NCBI GenBank assembly: GCA_024304885.1
Contig: JALJOM010000003.1
Coordinates: 1,212,110-1,276,109 of the forward strand
Length of the DNA stretch: 64,000 nucleotides
Direction: 5' to 3'
Source of the DNA: Beijerinckiaceae bacterium
GTDB lineage: Bacteria; Pseudomonadota; Alphaproteobacteria; Rhizobiales; Beijerinckiaceae
The notes below the pieces were generated by a model, which worked only from the letters and a program-made list of their open reading frames with translations, made no database searches and was not told the origin of the DNA. The position numbers and the translations under genes are program-made. Below are positions 27,122-36,842 of this stretch, one piece after another (the first letter of the stretch is position 1; the number at the start of each line of letters is the position of its first letter).

Positions 27122-27222
27122 CTCGATCTCGATGTTTCGAGTGATCGACATCGATGCGAGATCGCGGCGATACGAAGGAGAGCGGGTTTCCGATTCGAGT
27201 TCGGAGACCGCTCGAGCTGGAT
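27122..27222 (-). repeat. Repeat A variant carrying motif C
   Basis: CTCGATCTCGATGTTTCGA and GATCGACATCGATGCGAGATC make up motif C, where the right stem of repeat A would be. It is followed by AGCGGGTTTCCGATTCGA and CGGAGACCGCTC, which is the left stem of repeat A. Related variants are at 62371-62563 and inside repeat B at 12014-12204. Confidence 0.65.
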
Positions 27223-27306
27223 GATGCGTGGCCCATGCACGGCCGGCGACAGGTGCTGCGTGCGCTTACGCACATCCCGGAGAAAAGGTTTCGGTCCTCG
27301 GGCGCG

Positions 27307-28509
27307 TCATGTCCTCGCCGAGCGGGCGAGGACCTTGCCCGCGATCATTCGGCCGATCGGGATCGCGGAGGTCGCGGCAGGCGAGGGCGCGTTGCAGACA
27401 TGCAGCATGCGCTCTGTCTCCGCGAAGAGAAAGTCGTGGACGAGCGTCCCGTCGCGCGAGACGGCTTGCGCCCTGATGCCGACGCGCCCGGGCCCGAGAT
27501 CGTCGAGGGTCAGGCTCGGGCAGTATTTTCGGCATTGCGCGAGATAGGAGCGCTTCCAGAGCGAATCGCGCAGCTCGGCGAGTCCCGGCTTAAGGTGCTT
27601 CCCGACGGTACGCCAGAAGCCCGGGAACCGGAGGAAATCGGCGATGTCGCGAGCATCGACGGAGAGCTTCGGATAGCCTTCGCGGGCGAGGCCGAGCACG
27701 GCGTTGGGGCCGACGATGATGCCGCCGTCGATCGTCTTGGTGAGATGAATGCCGACGAAGGGGAGCTCGGGGTTCGGGACCGGATAGATCAGGCTCGAGA
27801 TCAGTCCCCGACGCGATCTCGGCAAGGTGTAGAACTCGCCGCGAAACGGGATGATCCTGTGGTCGATCCTCGCCCCCGCCAGTGCGGCGATCCGGTCGGA
27901 TTGGAGGCCCGCGCAGGCGACGAGGGATTTCACCTCGAAGGTTCGCCGGGGCGTGCGGATCTCGACTCCGGGGCCATGCTCGCGGATCGCCTCGACGGTC
28001 TCGCCGAGCGCGATTTCCCCTCCCGCCGCCTGGATGGCCTGGGCGAGGGCCGCCGCGACGCGCTTGTAGTCGACGATCGCGGTCGAAGGGACGAAGAGCG
28101 CTGCCAACCCGCAGATGTCGGGCTCGCGGCATGTGAGCTCCTTCGAATCGATCCGCTCGACCTCGACATTGTTCTCGATCGAGCGCTCGTGGAGCGCATC
28201 GAGGCGGGCGCATTCTTTCTCGTTCGTCGCGACGAGAAGCTTGCCGCAGGTCTCGACCGGAATGTCGTGCTCGGCGCAGAAGGCTTTGGTCGCCTCGGCC
28301 CCTTCGCGGCAGAGCTTCGCCTTGAAGCTTCCCGGCGCGTAGTAGATGCCGGCGTGGACGACCCCGCTGTTGTGCCCCGTCTGGTGGCGCGCGATCTCGC
28401 CTTCCTTCTCGAGCAGGACGAGGGAGGCGCCGGGGCGGGCGCGCAAGATTTCGCGGGCGGTCGCGAGGCCGACGATTCCTGCGCCGATAATGCCGAAGTC
28501 ATAGATCAC
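27307..28509 (-). CDS. lhgO: L-2-hydroxyglutarate oxidase-like FAD enzyme
   Basis: A 400-residue DAO-fold FAD enzyme that fits LhgO, which oxidises L-2-hydroxyglutarate to 2-oxoglutarate and passes electrons to the quinone pool. The FAD motif GIIGAGIVGLATAREI is at the N-terminus; HQTGHNSGVVHAGIYYAPGSFKA is the family signature, then KLLVAT, GLQSDRIAALAG, FRGEFY, HLTKTIDGG and GPNAVLGLAREGY. Length is normal. No ATG is suitably placed; the start was set at GTG 28509, directly before IYDFGIIG. It lies upstream of, and points away from, the neighbouring methyltransferase in one direction of transcription. Confidence 0.88.
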   Translation of the reverse strand: MIYDFGIIGAGIVGLATAREILRARPGASLVLLEKEGEIARHQTGHNSGVVHAGIYYAPGSFKAKLCREGAEATKAFCAEHDIPVETCGKLLVATNEKECARLDALHERSIENNVEVERIDSKELTCREPDICGLAALFVPSTAIVDYKRVAAALAQAIQAAGGEIALGETVEAIREHGPGVEIRTPRRTFEVKSLVACAGLQSDRIAALAGARIDHRIIPFRGEFYTLPRSRRGLISSLIYPVPNPELPFVGIHLTKTIDGGIIVGPNAVLGLAREGYPKLSVDARDIADFLRFPGFWRTVGKHLKPGLAELRDSLWKRSYLAQCRKYCPSLTLDDLGPGRVGIRAQAVSRDGTLVHDFLFAETERMLHVCNAPSPAATSAIPIGRMIAGKVLARSART

Positions 28510-28592
28510 GTCGATGGTCCCGCGCCGCTGCCGACGCGGGACTAAAGCACGAGTGCCGTGCCTTCGTGAAGCGCGGCACGAGGACTGCGACG

Positions 28593-30227
28593 TCAATAGT
28601 CCATGCCGCCCATGCCGGCTCCGGCATGCGCGGGCGCGCGCTCGGGCTTCGGCTTCTCGGCGACCATGGCTTCCGTCATGACCAGGAGCGAGGCGACCGA
28701 GGCCGCGTCCTCGAGCGCGGTGCGCACGACCTTCGCCGGATCGATCACCCCGGCCGCGATCAAGTCTTGATATTGGCCGGTGACGGCATTGTACCCCCAC
28801 GAATAGTCTTGGCTCTCGACGAGCTTTCCGACGATGATCGATCCGTCCTCGCCGGCATTGATCGCGATCTGCCGCACCGGGGCCTGGATCGCGCGGCGCA
28901 CGATGTCGATCCCCGCCTTCTGGTCGGCATTCGCGGGAGCAAGGCCCGCGAGCGAGCGCGCCGCCCGCAAGAGCGGAATGCCGCCGCCCGGCAAGATTCC
29001 CTCCTCGACGGCCGCGCGCGTCGCATGGAGCGCATCGTCCACCCGATCCTTGCGCTCGCGCTGCTCGACCTCGGTCGCTCCGCCGACGCGGATCACGGCG
29101 ACGCCGCCCGCGAGCTTGGCGAGCCTCTCGCGCAGCTTCTCCTTGTCGTAGTCCGAGGTCGAGGTCTCGATCTCGGCCTTGATCTGTGCGATCCGCGCCG
29201 CGATGCTCTCCTTGTCGCCGGCGCCGTCTATGATGGTCGTCGTGTCCTTCTCGACGACGATACGCCGCGCGCGGCCGAGCATGTCGAGTCCGGCATGCTC
29301 GAGCTTGATGCCGAGCTCCTCGGAGATCATCGTCCCGCCGGTCACGATGGCGATGTCCTGCAGCATGGCCTTGCGCCGATCGCCGAAGCCCGGCGCCTTC
29401 ACCGCTGCGACCTTCAAGCCCCCGCGGAGCTTGTTGACGACGAGCGTCGCCAGAGCCTCGCCCTCGACATCCTCGGCGATCACGAGAAGCGGCTTGCCGG
29501 ACTGGACGACGAGCTCGAGCAAGGGCAGCAGCACCTGCAGAGCGGAGAGCTTCTTCTCGTGGATCAGGAGATAGGCGTCGTCGAGATCGGCGCGCATCTT
29601 TTCCGCATTGGTCACGAAGTAGGGCGAGAGATAGCCGCGGTCGAATTGCAGGCCCTCGACGACGTCGAGCTCGGTCGAAAGGCTCTTGGCCTCCTCCACG
29701 GTGATGACGCCTTCGTTGCCGACCTTCGCCATGGCGTCGGCGAGAATACGCCCGACTTCCGCGTCGCCGTTGGCCGAGATCGTGCCGACCTGCACGATCT
29801 CCTCGTTGGTGACGACCTTCCTCGCGTGGCTCCGCAAGTCGGCCACGATTGCGTCGACGGCGAGATCGATGCCGCGCTTGAGATCCATCGGGTTCATGCC
29901 GGCGGCGACGGCCTTGACGCCTTCGCGCACGATCGAATGGGCGAGCACGGTCGCGGTCGTGGTTCCGTCGCCGGCCGTGTCGCTGGTCTTGGCGGCGACC
30001 TCGCGCAGCATTTGCGCGCCCATGTTCTCGAACCTGTCGGGAAGCTCGATCTCCTTGGCGACCGTCACGCCGTCCTTGGTGATCCGCGGTGCGCCGAAGG
30101 ATTTCTCGATCACGACATTGCGGCCCTTGGGGCCGAGCGTCACCTCGACGGCTTGCGCGAGAAGGTCGATTCCGCGCAGCATCTTGTCGCGCGCCTCGGT
30201 GGAAAACTTGACGTCCTTCGCGGTCAT
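28593..30227 (-). CDS. groL: Chaperonin GroEL (60 kDa), copy without groES
   Basis: A 544-residue group I chaperonin subunit. It has the ATP-binding [12 protein letters not shown] and [12 protein letters not shown] motifs, the apical and intermediate domain blocks ([33 protein letters not shown]), RIGGATEVE in the form RVGGATEVE, and a shortened C-terminal GMGGMDY tail. The ATG at 30227 has GAGG upstream. There is no groES on either side; a divergent CBS-domain gene lies upstream instead. Alphaproteobacteria often carry several groEL genes, and unpaired ones usually do not serve as the housekeeping copy. No CIRCE element was found in front of it. Confidence 0.93.
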   Translation of the reverse strand: MTAKDVKFSTEARDKMLRGIDLLAQAVEVTLGPKGRNVVIEKSFGAPRITKDGVTVAKEIELPDRFENMGAQMLREVAAKTSDTAGDGTTTATVLAHSIVREGVKAVAAGMNPMDLKRGIDLAVDAIVADLRSHARKVVTNEEIVQVGTISANGDAEVGRILADAMAKVGNEGVITVEEAKSLSTELDVVEGLQFDRGYLSPYFVTNAEKMRADLDDAYLLIHEKKLSALQVLLPLLELVVQSGKPLLVIAEDVEGEALATLVVNKLRGGLKVAAVKAPGFGDRRKAMLQDIAIVTGGTMISEELGIKLEHAGLDMLGRARRIVVEKDTTTIIDGAGDKESIAARIAQIKAEIETSTSDYDKEKLRERLAKLAGGVAVIRVGGATEVEQRERKDRVDDALHATRAAVEEGILPGGGIPLLRAARSLAGLAPANADQKAGIDIVRRAIQAPVRQIAINAGEDGSIIVGKLVESQDYSWGYNAVTGQYQDLIAAGVIDPAKVVRTALEDAASVASLLVMTEAMVAEKPKPERAPAHAGAGMGGMDY

Positions 30228-30552
30228 GGAAATCGCTGCCTCGTCACGAGATCGGCGACTGCCGGGGCAGGGGCTCGTGGAAGGTCGCAGGCTTCCGGGG
30301 CAAAGCCACGCGCCGAAGCAGTGCCTCGAGAAAAAACGCCGTGCCGCCACACGGGTTCCGCACGAGCTGCCGCAGCGAGCTTCGAATCCTTACGTAATAT
30401 TTTGCAGGTGCGAAGAACAAGGAAGCGCCGCAAGCTCGATCCGTCGCCGATGCTTGCGTGGACAAGAAAACCCGTGCAATCTGACCAGCAACGCGCGGTC
30501 GCCGCGAGCCGCGGGCAGCATTGTCATAAATGATCGAAGCGGGGAGGTGAGC
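30228..30552. other. Divergent intergenic region, groEL and CBS gene
   Basis: This 325-base space must carry the promoters for both genes. A CIRCE inverted repeat (TTAGCACTC and its complement) was looked for and not seen. No RNA gene or repeat family member was recognised. Confidence 0.45.
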
Positions 30553-30984
30553 ATGACGGTTGCACTCATACTGGGGACCAAGGGACGGGACGTTGTCACG
30601 GCGGAGCCGCATCGCACCCTCGCCGATATCGCGGAAATCCTGGCGACGAAGAACATCGGCGCCGTCGTGATCGCCGATGGCCAGCGGCGCGTGCTCGGGA
30701 TCCTGTCCGAGCGCGACATCGTACGGGTGGTCGGCAAGAAAGGCGCGGGCGTGCTGCACGACGCGGTCTCGAAGCACATGACCACGAACGTCGTCACCGT
30801 CACGGAGGCGGACACCGTTCCCGACACGATGGAGATGATGACCAACCGTCGCTTCCGCCATCTGCCGGTGGTCCAGGACCAGAAGCTCGTCGGCATCGTC
30901 TCGATCGGCGACCTCGTGAAATATCGCCTCGCCGAGATGGAGCAAGAGCATTCCGCGATGCGGGAATATATCGCCTCGGCGTGA
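30553..30984 (+). CDS. CBS-domain pair protein
   Basis: A 143-residue protein composed of two CBS motifs (about residues 8-60 and 74-128) with no attached catalytic domain. The motifs are visible as IAEILATKNIGAVVIADGQRRVLGILSERDIVR and MTNRRFRHLPVVQDQKLVGIVSIGDLV in pieces. Such pairs bind adenosine nucleotides and act as energy or redox sensors; stand-alone forms are common in alphaproteobacteria. GGGGAGGTGA lies immediately upstream of the ATG. It is divergent from groEL, and a shared stress response is possible but not shown. A hairpin follows the gene. Confidence 0.88.
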   Translation: MTVALILGTKGRDVVTAEPHRTLADIAEILATKNIGAVVIADGQRRVLGILSERDIVRVVGKKGAGVLHDAVSKHMTTNVVTVTEADTVPDTMEMMTNRRFRHLPVVQDQKLVGIVSIGDLVKYRLAEMEQEHSAMREYIASA

Positions 30985-30990
30985 CGGGTT

Positions 30991-31013
30991 CGGGCGCCGA
31001 GGCGTGGCGCCCG
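30991..31013 (+). terminator. Hairpin terminator after the CBS gene
   Basis: CGGGCGCC and GGCGCCCG pair perfectly over eight bases around a seven-base loop, seven bases after the TGA stop. There is no U-rich tract. Confidence 0.55.
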
Positions 31014-31209
31014 GCGAGAGGGTGCCGTCTCGGCGCTATGTCACCCGTTCGAAGATCCTGCCGCGCGAAGCATCTTCCCTGACCCGAGCTTTCGCCGACG
31101 CATCGTCGGGTGCGGCCGGGGCCGGCGCGCGAAGCGAAGGCAGGACTTCTTGACACCCGAACGAGGGTCTCCTTTCTCGGCTCGACTCGAGCCGATGGAA
31201 GGAGGTCCC

Positions 31210-31482
31210 ATGAGCTTTGCCGTCGATGGGTTTGCTGTCGATCCTTGGATCGCCGCGGGCGTGCTCGTCTGCGCGACGCTGACCGACGCCGCCTATGTGC
31301 TGTTCACCGCCTCGGTTCAGGCGAGGCGCCGAATCTGGGCCGCCAATTGGAGCGGCATCTGGTATCTCCTCTCGGCTTTCGCCGTGATTAGCTATACCGA
31401 GCAGGCGATCTATGTGCTGTTCGCCGCGGCGGGATCCTGGCTCGGCGCCTTTACTTCGGTGACCTGGCTACGGCACGATTAG
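31210..31482 (+). CDS. Small integral membrane protein
   Basis: A 90-residue protein of unknown function with three hydrophobic segments at about residues 12-30, 42-62 and 65-83, joined by the basic loop QARRRIWAANW and ending WLRHD. It is probably an inner-membrane protein. The ribosome-binding site GGAGGTCCC directly before ATG 31210 is one of the strongest in the window. It lies upstream of glyA on the same strand with about 150 bases between. No domain was recognised. Confidence 0.68.
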   Translation: MSFAVDGFAVDPWIAAGVLVCATLTDAAYVLFTASVQARRRIWAANWSGIWYLLSAFAVISYTEQAIYVLFAAAGSWLGAFTSVTWLRHD

Positions 31483-31634
31483 GCACGGGTTGCGGCACGC
31501 CGGATACCCTTCACGCCCGGAAATCCGCGTGCTAGAAGCAAGGGCTCCGCACTATTCTCGTCTCGACGAGAAGGCTCTTCCAGCCGCGCGCATTTTCCCG
31601 ACCGCGCCGCCATCTTGCACAGGAGCTTCCATTC

Positions 31635-32936
31635 ATGAGCCAGTCCGCAGCCGAAAGGCCAGCTCCGAATCCGTTCTTCGAGGCCACCCTCGCCGAGGCC
31701 GATCCCGAGGTCACGAAGGCGATCGGGCAGGAGCTCGGCCGCCAGCAGCACGAGATCGAGCTGATCGCTTCCGAGAACATCGTCTCGAAAGCCGTGCTGG
31801 AAGCGCAAGGCTCGGTGCTCACCAACAAATATGCGGAAGGCTATCCGGGCCGGCGCTACTACGGCGGCTGCCAATATGTCGATATCGTCGAGACTCTCGC
31901 GATCGAGCGCGTGACGCGCCTGTTCGATTGCAAGTTCGCCAATGTGCAGCCGAATTCCGGGAGCCAGGCCAATCAATCCGTGTTCCTGGCCCTGCTGCAG
32001 CCCGGCGACACGTTCCTCGGCCTCGACCTCGCCTGCGGCGGCCATCTCACCCACGGCTCGCCGGTCAACCTCTCCGGCCGCTGGTTCAAGCCGGTGCCCT
32101 ATGGCGTGACGCAGGACACCCAGCGGATCGACATGGATGCCGTCGCCAAGATCGCCGAGGAGCACAAGCCGAAGCTCATCCTCGCGGGCGGCTCGGCCTA
32201 TCCGCGGTTCTGGGATTTCGCGCGGTTCCGCGAGATCGCCGATTCGGTCGGCGCCTATTTCTTCGTCGACATGGCCCATTTCGCGGGTCTCGTCGCCGGC
32301 GGCGTGCATCCCTCGCCCTTCCCGCATGCCCATGTCGTGACCTCCACCACCCACAAGACCTTGCGTGGGCCGCGCGGCGGTCTCGTCCTCACCAACGACG
32401 AGGCGATCGCCAAGAAGATCAACTCGGCGGTCTTCCCGGGCCTCCAGGGCGGTCCGCTCATGCACGTGATCGCCGGCAAGGCGGTCGCCTTCGGCGAGGC
32501 GCTGCAGCCGAGCTTCAAGCTCTATGCCCAGCAGGTCGTCGCCAATGCCAAGGCGCTGGCCGAGACGCTGCAGGCGAGCGGCTGGGCGATCACCTCGGGC
32601 GGCACCGACAATCATCTGATGCTCGTCGATCTGCGCCCGCAGGGCCTCACCGGCAAGGCGGCCGAGGCCTCGCTCGGCCGTGCCCATATCACCGTCAACA
32701 AGAACGGTGTGCCCTTCGATACCGCGAGCCCGATGGTCACCTCCGGGATCCGGCTCGGCGCGCCGGCCGGAACGTCGCGCGGTTTCGGCGTCGCCGAGTT
32801 CAAGAAGATCGGCGAGCTGATCGCCGAGACGCTGTCCGGGCTCGCCAAGAACGGTGACACCGGCAATGGCGCGGTCGAGGAAAAGGTGAAGGCGTCCGTC
32901 GCGGAGCTGACGAGCAAGTTCCCGATCTACTACTGA
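31635..32936 (+). CDS. glyA: Serine hydroxymethyltransferase
   Basis: A 433-residue PLP enzyme that interconverts serine and glycine with transfer of a one-carbon unit to tetrahydrofolate, central to one-carbon metabolism. Landmarks are [41 protein letters not shown] and the PLP-lysine motif [14 protein letters not shown] with Lys241. Length and order are normal. It starts with ATG 31635, and the stop is followed by a perfect palindrome from repeat A that may end transcription. In alphaproteobacteria glyA is often followed directly by nrdR and ribD; here a broken acyltransferase fragment is inserted between them. Confidence 0.96.
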   Translation: MSQSAAERPAPNPFFEATLAEADPEVTKAIGQELGRQQHEIELIASENIVSKAVLEAQGSVLTNKYAEGYPGRRYYGGCQYVDIVETLAIERVTRLFDCKFANVQPNSGSQANQSVFLALLQPGDTFLGLDLACGGHLTHGSPVNLSGRWFKPVPYGVTQDTQRIDMDAVAKIAEEHKPKLILAGGSAYPRFWDFARFREIADSVGAYFFVDMAHFAGLVAGGVHPSPFPHAHVVTSTTHKTLRGPRGGLVLTNDEAIAKKINSAVFPGLQGGPLMHVIAGKAVAFGEALQPSFKLYAQQVVANAKALAETLQASGWAITSGGTDNHLMLVDLRPQGLTGKAAEASLGRAHITVNKNGVPFDTASPMVTSGIRLGAPAGTSRGFGVAEFKKIGELIAETLSGLAKNGDTGNGAVEEKVKASVAELTSKFPIYY

Positions 32937-32946
32937 CGGCGTTTCT

Positions 32947-32987
32947 CGAGCGGTTTCCGATCCGGCCGGATCGGAAACCGCACTAGC
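32947..32987 (+). repeat. Repeat family A, left half, perfect palindrome
   Basis: GCGGTTTCCGATCCGG and its exact complement CCGGATCGGAAACCGC form 16-base arms with no loop, followed by ACTAG. The right half is absent. It sits 10 bases downstream of glyA and may serve as its terminator. Confidence 0.8.
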
Positions 32988-33406
32988 ATGAACGAGACGC
33001 ATCTGTGGCTGCTCGGCCCCGCGGCAATGCTTGCGACGGCCGCTCTTTTCCTCCACCGCCACCTGACGGGGAACAGCCTGTTTCTCGTGCTCGCGCCGCT
33101 TCTCGCCGCCGCAGCCTGCGCGGCCTATGTCCTTCTCGCCGTGCGCGGCTGGCGGGCCTTGCACTGTTTTCGCGGTGCGGGATGGCGCTGCCTCGGTTCC
33201 ATCTCCAATGGCCTCTACCTGATCCATCAGCCTGTCGCCGGCGCCCTGCGCGGCCTCGTCCTGGGCGGCAGGCCCGATGTCGGGACCTGCCGCAGTTCGC
33301 GGTCAGTTTTGCGGCCCTGATCCTATCCGCCGGGATCGCATGGGCCTCCTGGAAATGCTTCGAAGCCCCCATGGTCGGCATCGGGCGGAGCTGGCGCTAC
33401 GGCTGA
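32988..33406 (+). pseudogene. Frameshifted C-terminal remnant of acyltransferase 3
   Basis: The first reading frame has three hydrophobic segments and then LGSISNGLYLIHQPVAGALRGL, a clear match to the C-terminal part of OafA/YrhL-type membrane acyltransferases (typically L-G-x-x-S-Y-x-x-Y-L-x-H). Near 33275-33290 the homology moves to another frame, where it continues as DLPQFAVSFAALILSAGIAWASWKCFEAP and ends GRSWRYG. The first 250 or so residues of such an enzyme are missing. It is therefore a decayed fragment wedged between glyA and nrdR. A sequencing error could cause the frameshift, but not the truncation. Confidence 0.7.
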
Positions 33407-33518
33407 CTCCCCGCTCGCGCCGACGGCTCGGCCGAGGTCGAGCTCGAAAGCCTTGACAGGTCCTCGATCGGTGGGGTCATGAATAGGGCTCGACGTCAGG
33501 AACCGAGGCTGGTCCGCC

Positions 33519-34034
33519 ATGCGTTGCCCCTACTGCGGCAGCCTTGAAACCCAGGTGAAGGATTCGCGGCCGACTGACGATTCCGCCGCGATCCGCCGTC
33601 GCCGGGTCTGCCCGGATTGCGGCGGCCGGTTCACCACCTTCGAACGGGTGCAGCTCCGCGAGCTGACCGTCGTCAAGAAAAGCGGCCGGCGGGTCCCGTT
33701 CGATCGCGAGAAGCTCTCGCGCTCGATCGAGATCGCCTTGCGCAAGCGGCCGATCGAGGCGGATCGGGTCGAGCGCATGGTGAACGGGATCGTGCGCCAG
33801 CTCGAAAGCCAAGGTGACAGCGACATCCCGAGCGAGCGGATCGGCGAGCTCGTGATGGAGGGGCTCCGCGGGCTCGACGGAGTCGCCTATGTGCGTTTCG
33901 CCTCGGTCTATCGCAACTTCCGCGAGACGCGTGATTTCAACGCCTTGATCGACGAGCTCGCGAATGGTCCGCAGGTCGGCGCGGACGACTCGCTCGAGGA
34001 GCCGCCGCGGGCCCGCTCGCCGAGCCGGGCATGA
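33519..34034 (+). CDS. nrdR: Transcriptional repressor NrdR
   Basis: A 171-residue ATP-cone repressor of ribonucleotide reductase genes. The N-terminal zinc ribbon uses Cys3, Cys6, Cys31 and Cys34 (MRCPYC and VCPDC). The ATP-cone domain follows (about residues 49-139, [26 protein letters not shown]). It should sense dATP/ATP and bind NrdR boxes. The C-terminus is about 15 residues longer than many homologues and basic. Its stop overlaps the ribD start by four bases (ATGA), so nrdR-ribD-ribE are coupled, the classic alphaproteobacterial arrangement. Confidence 0.95.
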   Translation: MRCPYCGSLETQVKDSRPTDDSAAIRRRRVCPDCGGRFTTFERVQLRELTVVKKSGRRVPFDREKLSRSIEIALRKRPIEADRVERMVNGIVRQLESQGDSDIPSERIGELVMEGLRGLDGVAYVRFASVYRNFRETRDFNALIDELANGPQVGADDSLEEPPRARSPSRA

Positions 34035-35146
34035 GCGACTCCGAGACGGACCGGCGCTTCATGGCCGCGGCCCTGGCGCTCGCTAGGCGCGGCCTCGGGC
34101 TCTGTGCGCCCAATCCGGCGGTCGGCGCGCTCGTGGTCTCGGGCGACGCCCTCATCGCCCGCGGCTGGACCAAGCCCGGCGGCCGGCCGCATGCCGAGAC
34201 CGAGGCGCTGCGCGAGGCCGGACCCGCCGCCCGAGGCGCGACGCTCTATGTCACGCTCGAGCCGTGCAGCCATCACGGCAAAACGCCGCCCTGCACGGAC
34301 GCGATCATCGCCGCGGGCCTGGCGCGGGTCGTCTATGCCGTCGGCGACCCCGATCCGCGCGTCGCCGGGCAGGGCCACGCGCAGCTGGTGGAAGCCGGTC
34401 TCGAGGTGACCGGCGGGATCCTCGCCGACGAGGCGCGCCGCGCCAATCTCGGCCATATCCGCCGAGTCTCGATCGGGCGACCGCTCGTGACATTGAAGCT
34501 CGCCTTGACCGCGGACCTCTATGCCGCGGGCTCGCACCACGACAAGCGCCTCGTCATCACGGGCGCCGCGGCCAACGGCTTCGTCCATGTCCAGCGTGCG
34601 CTTCACGATGCGATCCTGGTCGGCAGCGGTACGATCAGGGCCGACGATTCGCTCCTGACGGTGCGCCTGCCCGGGATGGACGCGCGTCGGCCCTTGCGCG
34701 TCGTGCTCGCGAGCGACCTCGCGCTGCCGCAGGAGACGCGGCTCTCCGCGACCGCAGAAAAATTTCCGACGCTCGTCATCGGCGGGGAAGGCGCACCCGC
34801 TGCCGTCGCGGATCGGCTGCGCCAGAACAAGGTGGAGGTCGCGCTCGTGCCGCGCGAGCCGACGACCGGCAGCATCGACCTTCCCGCTGCCTTCGCGCTT
34901 CTTGCCGCACGCGGCCTCACGCGCGTGTTCTGCGAAGGAGGCCCGCGTCTCGCCTCGCGGCTCGTCGAGCAGGGCGTCGTCGACGAGGTCCTGATCCTCA
35001 CCGCGCCGAAGGCGCTCGGGCGGGAGGGCGTCGCCGGTCTCGGGCCCGTCGCGGCGGAGCTCCTCGCCGATCCCGAGCGCTACGAGGTTGTCGCGACGCG
35101 CCTGCTCGGCGCCGACCGGCTCACCCATTACGCGAGACGCATCTGA
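34031..35146 (+). CDS. ribD: Riboflavin biosynthesis deaminase/reductase RibD
   Basis: A 371-residue bifunctional enzyme for the second and third steps of riboflavin synthesis from GTP. The N-terminal deaminase (residues 8-145) has the zinc site His54 and Glu56 in [10 protein letters not shown] and Cys79 and Cys88 in [13 protein letters not shown]. The C-terminal reductase has [30 protein letters not shown] and [12 protein letters not shown]. The first codon overlaps the nrdR stop, and the stop codon overlaps the ribE start (TGATG), so expression is coupled at both ends. Confidence 0.95.
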   Translation: MSDSETDRRFMAAALALARRGLGLCAPNPAVGALVVSGDALIARGWTKPGGRPHAETEALREAGPAARGATLYVTLEPCSHHGKTPPCTDAIIAAGLARVVYAVGDPDPRVAGQGHAQLVEAGLEVTGGILADEARRANLGHIRRVSIGRPLVTLKLALTADLYAAGSHHDKRLVITGAAANGFVHVQRALHDAILVGSGTIRADDSLLTVRLPGMDARRPLRVVLASDLALPQETRLSATAEKFPTLVIGGEGAPAAVADRLRQNKVEVALVPREPTTGSIDLPAAFALLAARGLTRVFCEGGPRLASRLVEQGVVDEVLILTAPKALGREGVAGLGPVAAELLADPERYEVVATRLLGADRLTHYARRI

Positions 35147-35748
35147 TGTTCACGGGTCTCGTCAGCGATATCGGCGAGGTTTCGAGCGTGGAGGATCGCG
35201 GCGCCCTGAAGCGCCTGAGGATCCTCTGCTCCTATCCGGTGGAGGGAATCGCGATCGGCGCCTCGATCGCCTGCGCCGGCCCCTGCCTCACCGTCGTCGC
35301 GGTCGGAGGCGCGGGGCACCGCAGCTTCTTCGAGGTCGATGTCGCGGCCGAGACTCTTTTCCGCACGACAGCAGGTCGGTGGGCCGTCGGGACGAAGCTC
35401 AATCTCGAGCGCTCGCTGAAGCTCGGCGACGAGCTCGGCGGCCATCTCGTGACCGGCCATATCGACGCCGTCGCGACGATCACGCAAATCGAGGATTTCG
35501 ACGGCATGCGGAAGATCCTCTTCCGTGCGCCGGACGATCTCGCGCGATTCGTCGCGGAAAAAGGCTCGGTTTGCCTCGATGGTACGTCGCTGACCGTCAA
35601 TAGCGTCGCCGGCAGCGAATTTTCCGTGCTCCTGATCCCGCATACGCTCGAGGTCACGACCTGGAAGGACAAGCGGGCAGGGGACGCGGTCAACCTCGAG
35701 GTCGATCTCATGGCCCGCTACGCCGCGCGGCTCGCCGAAGCGAATTAG
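35146..35748 (+). CDS. ribE: Riboflavin synthase alpha subunit
   Basis: A 200-residue trimeric riboflavin synthase with two similar lumazine-binding domains, which dismutates two lumazine molecules to riboflavin. The N-terminal [10 protein letters not shown] (usual M-F-T-G-I-V/I-x-x-x-G) starts domain 1; ETLFRTTAGRW and NLERSLKLGDELGGHLVTGHID mark the domain junction; SVCLDGTSLTVN and IPHTLEVTT follow in domain 2. It overlaps the ribD stop by one base. RibH and RibA/B are not in the window. No FMN riboswitch precedes the cluster. Confidence 0.93.
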   Translation: MFTGLVSDIGEVSSVEDRGALKRLRILCSYPVEGIAIGASIACAGPCLTVVAVGGAGHRSFFEVDVAAETLFRTTAGRWAVGTKLNLERSLKLGDELGGHLVTGHIDAVATITQIEDFDGMRKILFRAPDDLARFVAEKGSVCLDGTSLTVNSVAGSEFSVLLIPHTLEVTTWKDKRAGDAVNLEVDLMARYAARLAEAN

Positions 35749-35879
35749 GCGGCGGTTGCCGAGCTGTGGCGGGGGAGGCTCGTCCTGCTGGGAAATTCCA
35801 TCGAGGGCGAGGCGCTCGGTCGGCCGAGCCGAACCCTTCGAGCCCCGGCAATGCACCCCGCGGGCCTCTCGACTTTGTC

Positions 35880-35920
35880 GAACACAGCGCGAATGTATGC
35901 GTTGCGTTCCCTATTTGTGC
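35880..35920 (+). promoter_or_regulatory. Two imperfect LexA-box candidates before lexA
   Basis: GAAC-N7-GAAT (35880-35894) and GTTC-N7-GTGC (35906-35920) each differ by one base from the alphaproteobacterial SOS operator GAAC-N7-GAAC or its complement. They lie 80-120 bases upstream of lexA, where autorepression would act. Single-mismatch matches occur by chance, so this is only a candidate. Confidence 0.35.
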
Positions 35921-35999
35921 GTGACATTTTCCCGGTTTGGCGGTAAAAGGCTCGCGCTGGAGCCAGACGAGCCCGACGCCGCGAAAGGCCGAGACCCCC

Positions 36000-36713
36000 A
36001 TGCTGACCAAGAAGCAGAGCGAGCTGTTGCGCTTCATCCACGAGCGCCTCAAGGAGACCGGGGTTCCGCCTTCGTTCGACGAGATGAAGGACGCCTTGGA
36101 TCTGCGCTCGAAGTCCGGCATCCACCGTCTGATTCTCGCCCTCGAGGAGCGCGGCTTCATCCGGCGGCTGCCCAATCGCGCGCGGGCGCTCGAGGTCGTG
36201 CGGCTGCCGGGTGGGACGGCGTTGGGCGAGGCCGAACGCAGCAAGAGGTTCGAGCCGAGCGTGATCGAGGGGAGCCTCGGGCGGGTGCGCCCCCTGCCGC
36301 CTTCGAGCTCCGACGACGAGCTCGGCCGTTCCGTCGTCGCGATCCCCGTCATGGGCCGGATCGCGGCCGGCACGCCGATCGAAGCGCTGCAAAACCGCAG
36401 CCATACGATCAGCCTGCCCCCCGACATGCTGCCGGCGGGCGAGCATTATGCGCTCGAGGTGCGCGGCGATTCGATGATCGAGGCCGGCATCTTCGATGCC
36501 GACACGGTGGTGATCCGCAAGCAGGACACGGCGGAAACGGGCGACATCGTGGTCGCTCTGATCGACGACGAGGAGGCGACCTTGAAGCGGCTGCGCAAGC
36601 GCGGCGCCTCGATCGCGCTCGAGGCCGCAAACCCCGCCTACGAGACTCGAATCTTCGGTCCCGATCGCGTGCGGATCCAGGGCAAGCTCGTGAGCCTCAT
36701 CCGCCGCTACTGA
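36000..36713 (+). CDS. lexA: LexA repressor
   Basis: A 237-residue SOS repressor. The winged helix-turn-helix is at residues 1-65 ([33 protein letters not shown]). A linker of about 50 residues, longer than in E. coli, leads to the S24 peptidase domain. Autocleavage should occur at Ala123-Gly124 in GRIAAGTP; Ser158 in RGDSMI and Lys196 in EEATLKRL form the catalytic dyad. The RecA-stimulated self-cleavage mechanism is therefore intact. ATG 36000 matches the family start MLTKKQ. It converges on comEC, the usual Hyphomicrobiales pairing. Confidence 0.96.
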   Translation: MLTKKQSELLRFIHERLKETGVPPSFDEMKDALDLRSKSGIHRLILALEERGFIRRLPNRARALEVVRLPGGTALGEAERSKRFEPSVIEGSLGRVRPLPPSSSDDELGRSVVAIPVMGRIAAGTPIEALQNRSHTISLPPDMLPAGEHYALEVRGDSMIEAGIFDADTVVIRKQDTAETGDIVVALIDDEEATLKRLRKRGASIALEAANPAYETRIFGPDRVRIQGKLVSLIRRY

Positions 36714-36726
36714 GCCGCGAGCGCAC

Positions 36727-36842
36727 AAGAGCGGGATGAGGAAAAGTCGACACCGGTCTTCCGCCCGCATCCCACTCTAAACCATTGAATCGATCACGTT
36801 CATGACCTCGGATCGAGTCGATCCAAGGTCATCGTGATCTCG
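36727..36842 (+). repeat. Repeat family B, standard copy
   Basis: Left stem AGAGCGGGATGAGG with CGCATCCCACTCT; right stem GATCACGTTCATGACCT with AGGTCATCGTGATC around TCGGATCGAGTCGATCCA. It lies between lexA and comEC and ends at the comEC stop codon. Confidence 0.85.

Noticed and set aside
28566-30533. Plus-strand open frame of 655 codons across groEL
   Set aside because: Antisense to an unmistakable chaperonin; no independent motif or ribosome-binding site.
30228-30552. CIRCE or heat-shock operator in front of groEL
   Set aside because: No TTAGCACTC-N9-GAGTGCTAA-like inverted repeat could be found.
34900-35160. FMN riboswitch for the ribD-ribE genes
   Set aside because: The genes are translationally coupled to nrdR with no leader, and no RFN-like conserved blocks are present upstream of nrdR.
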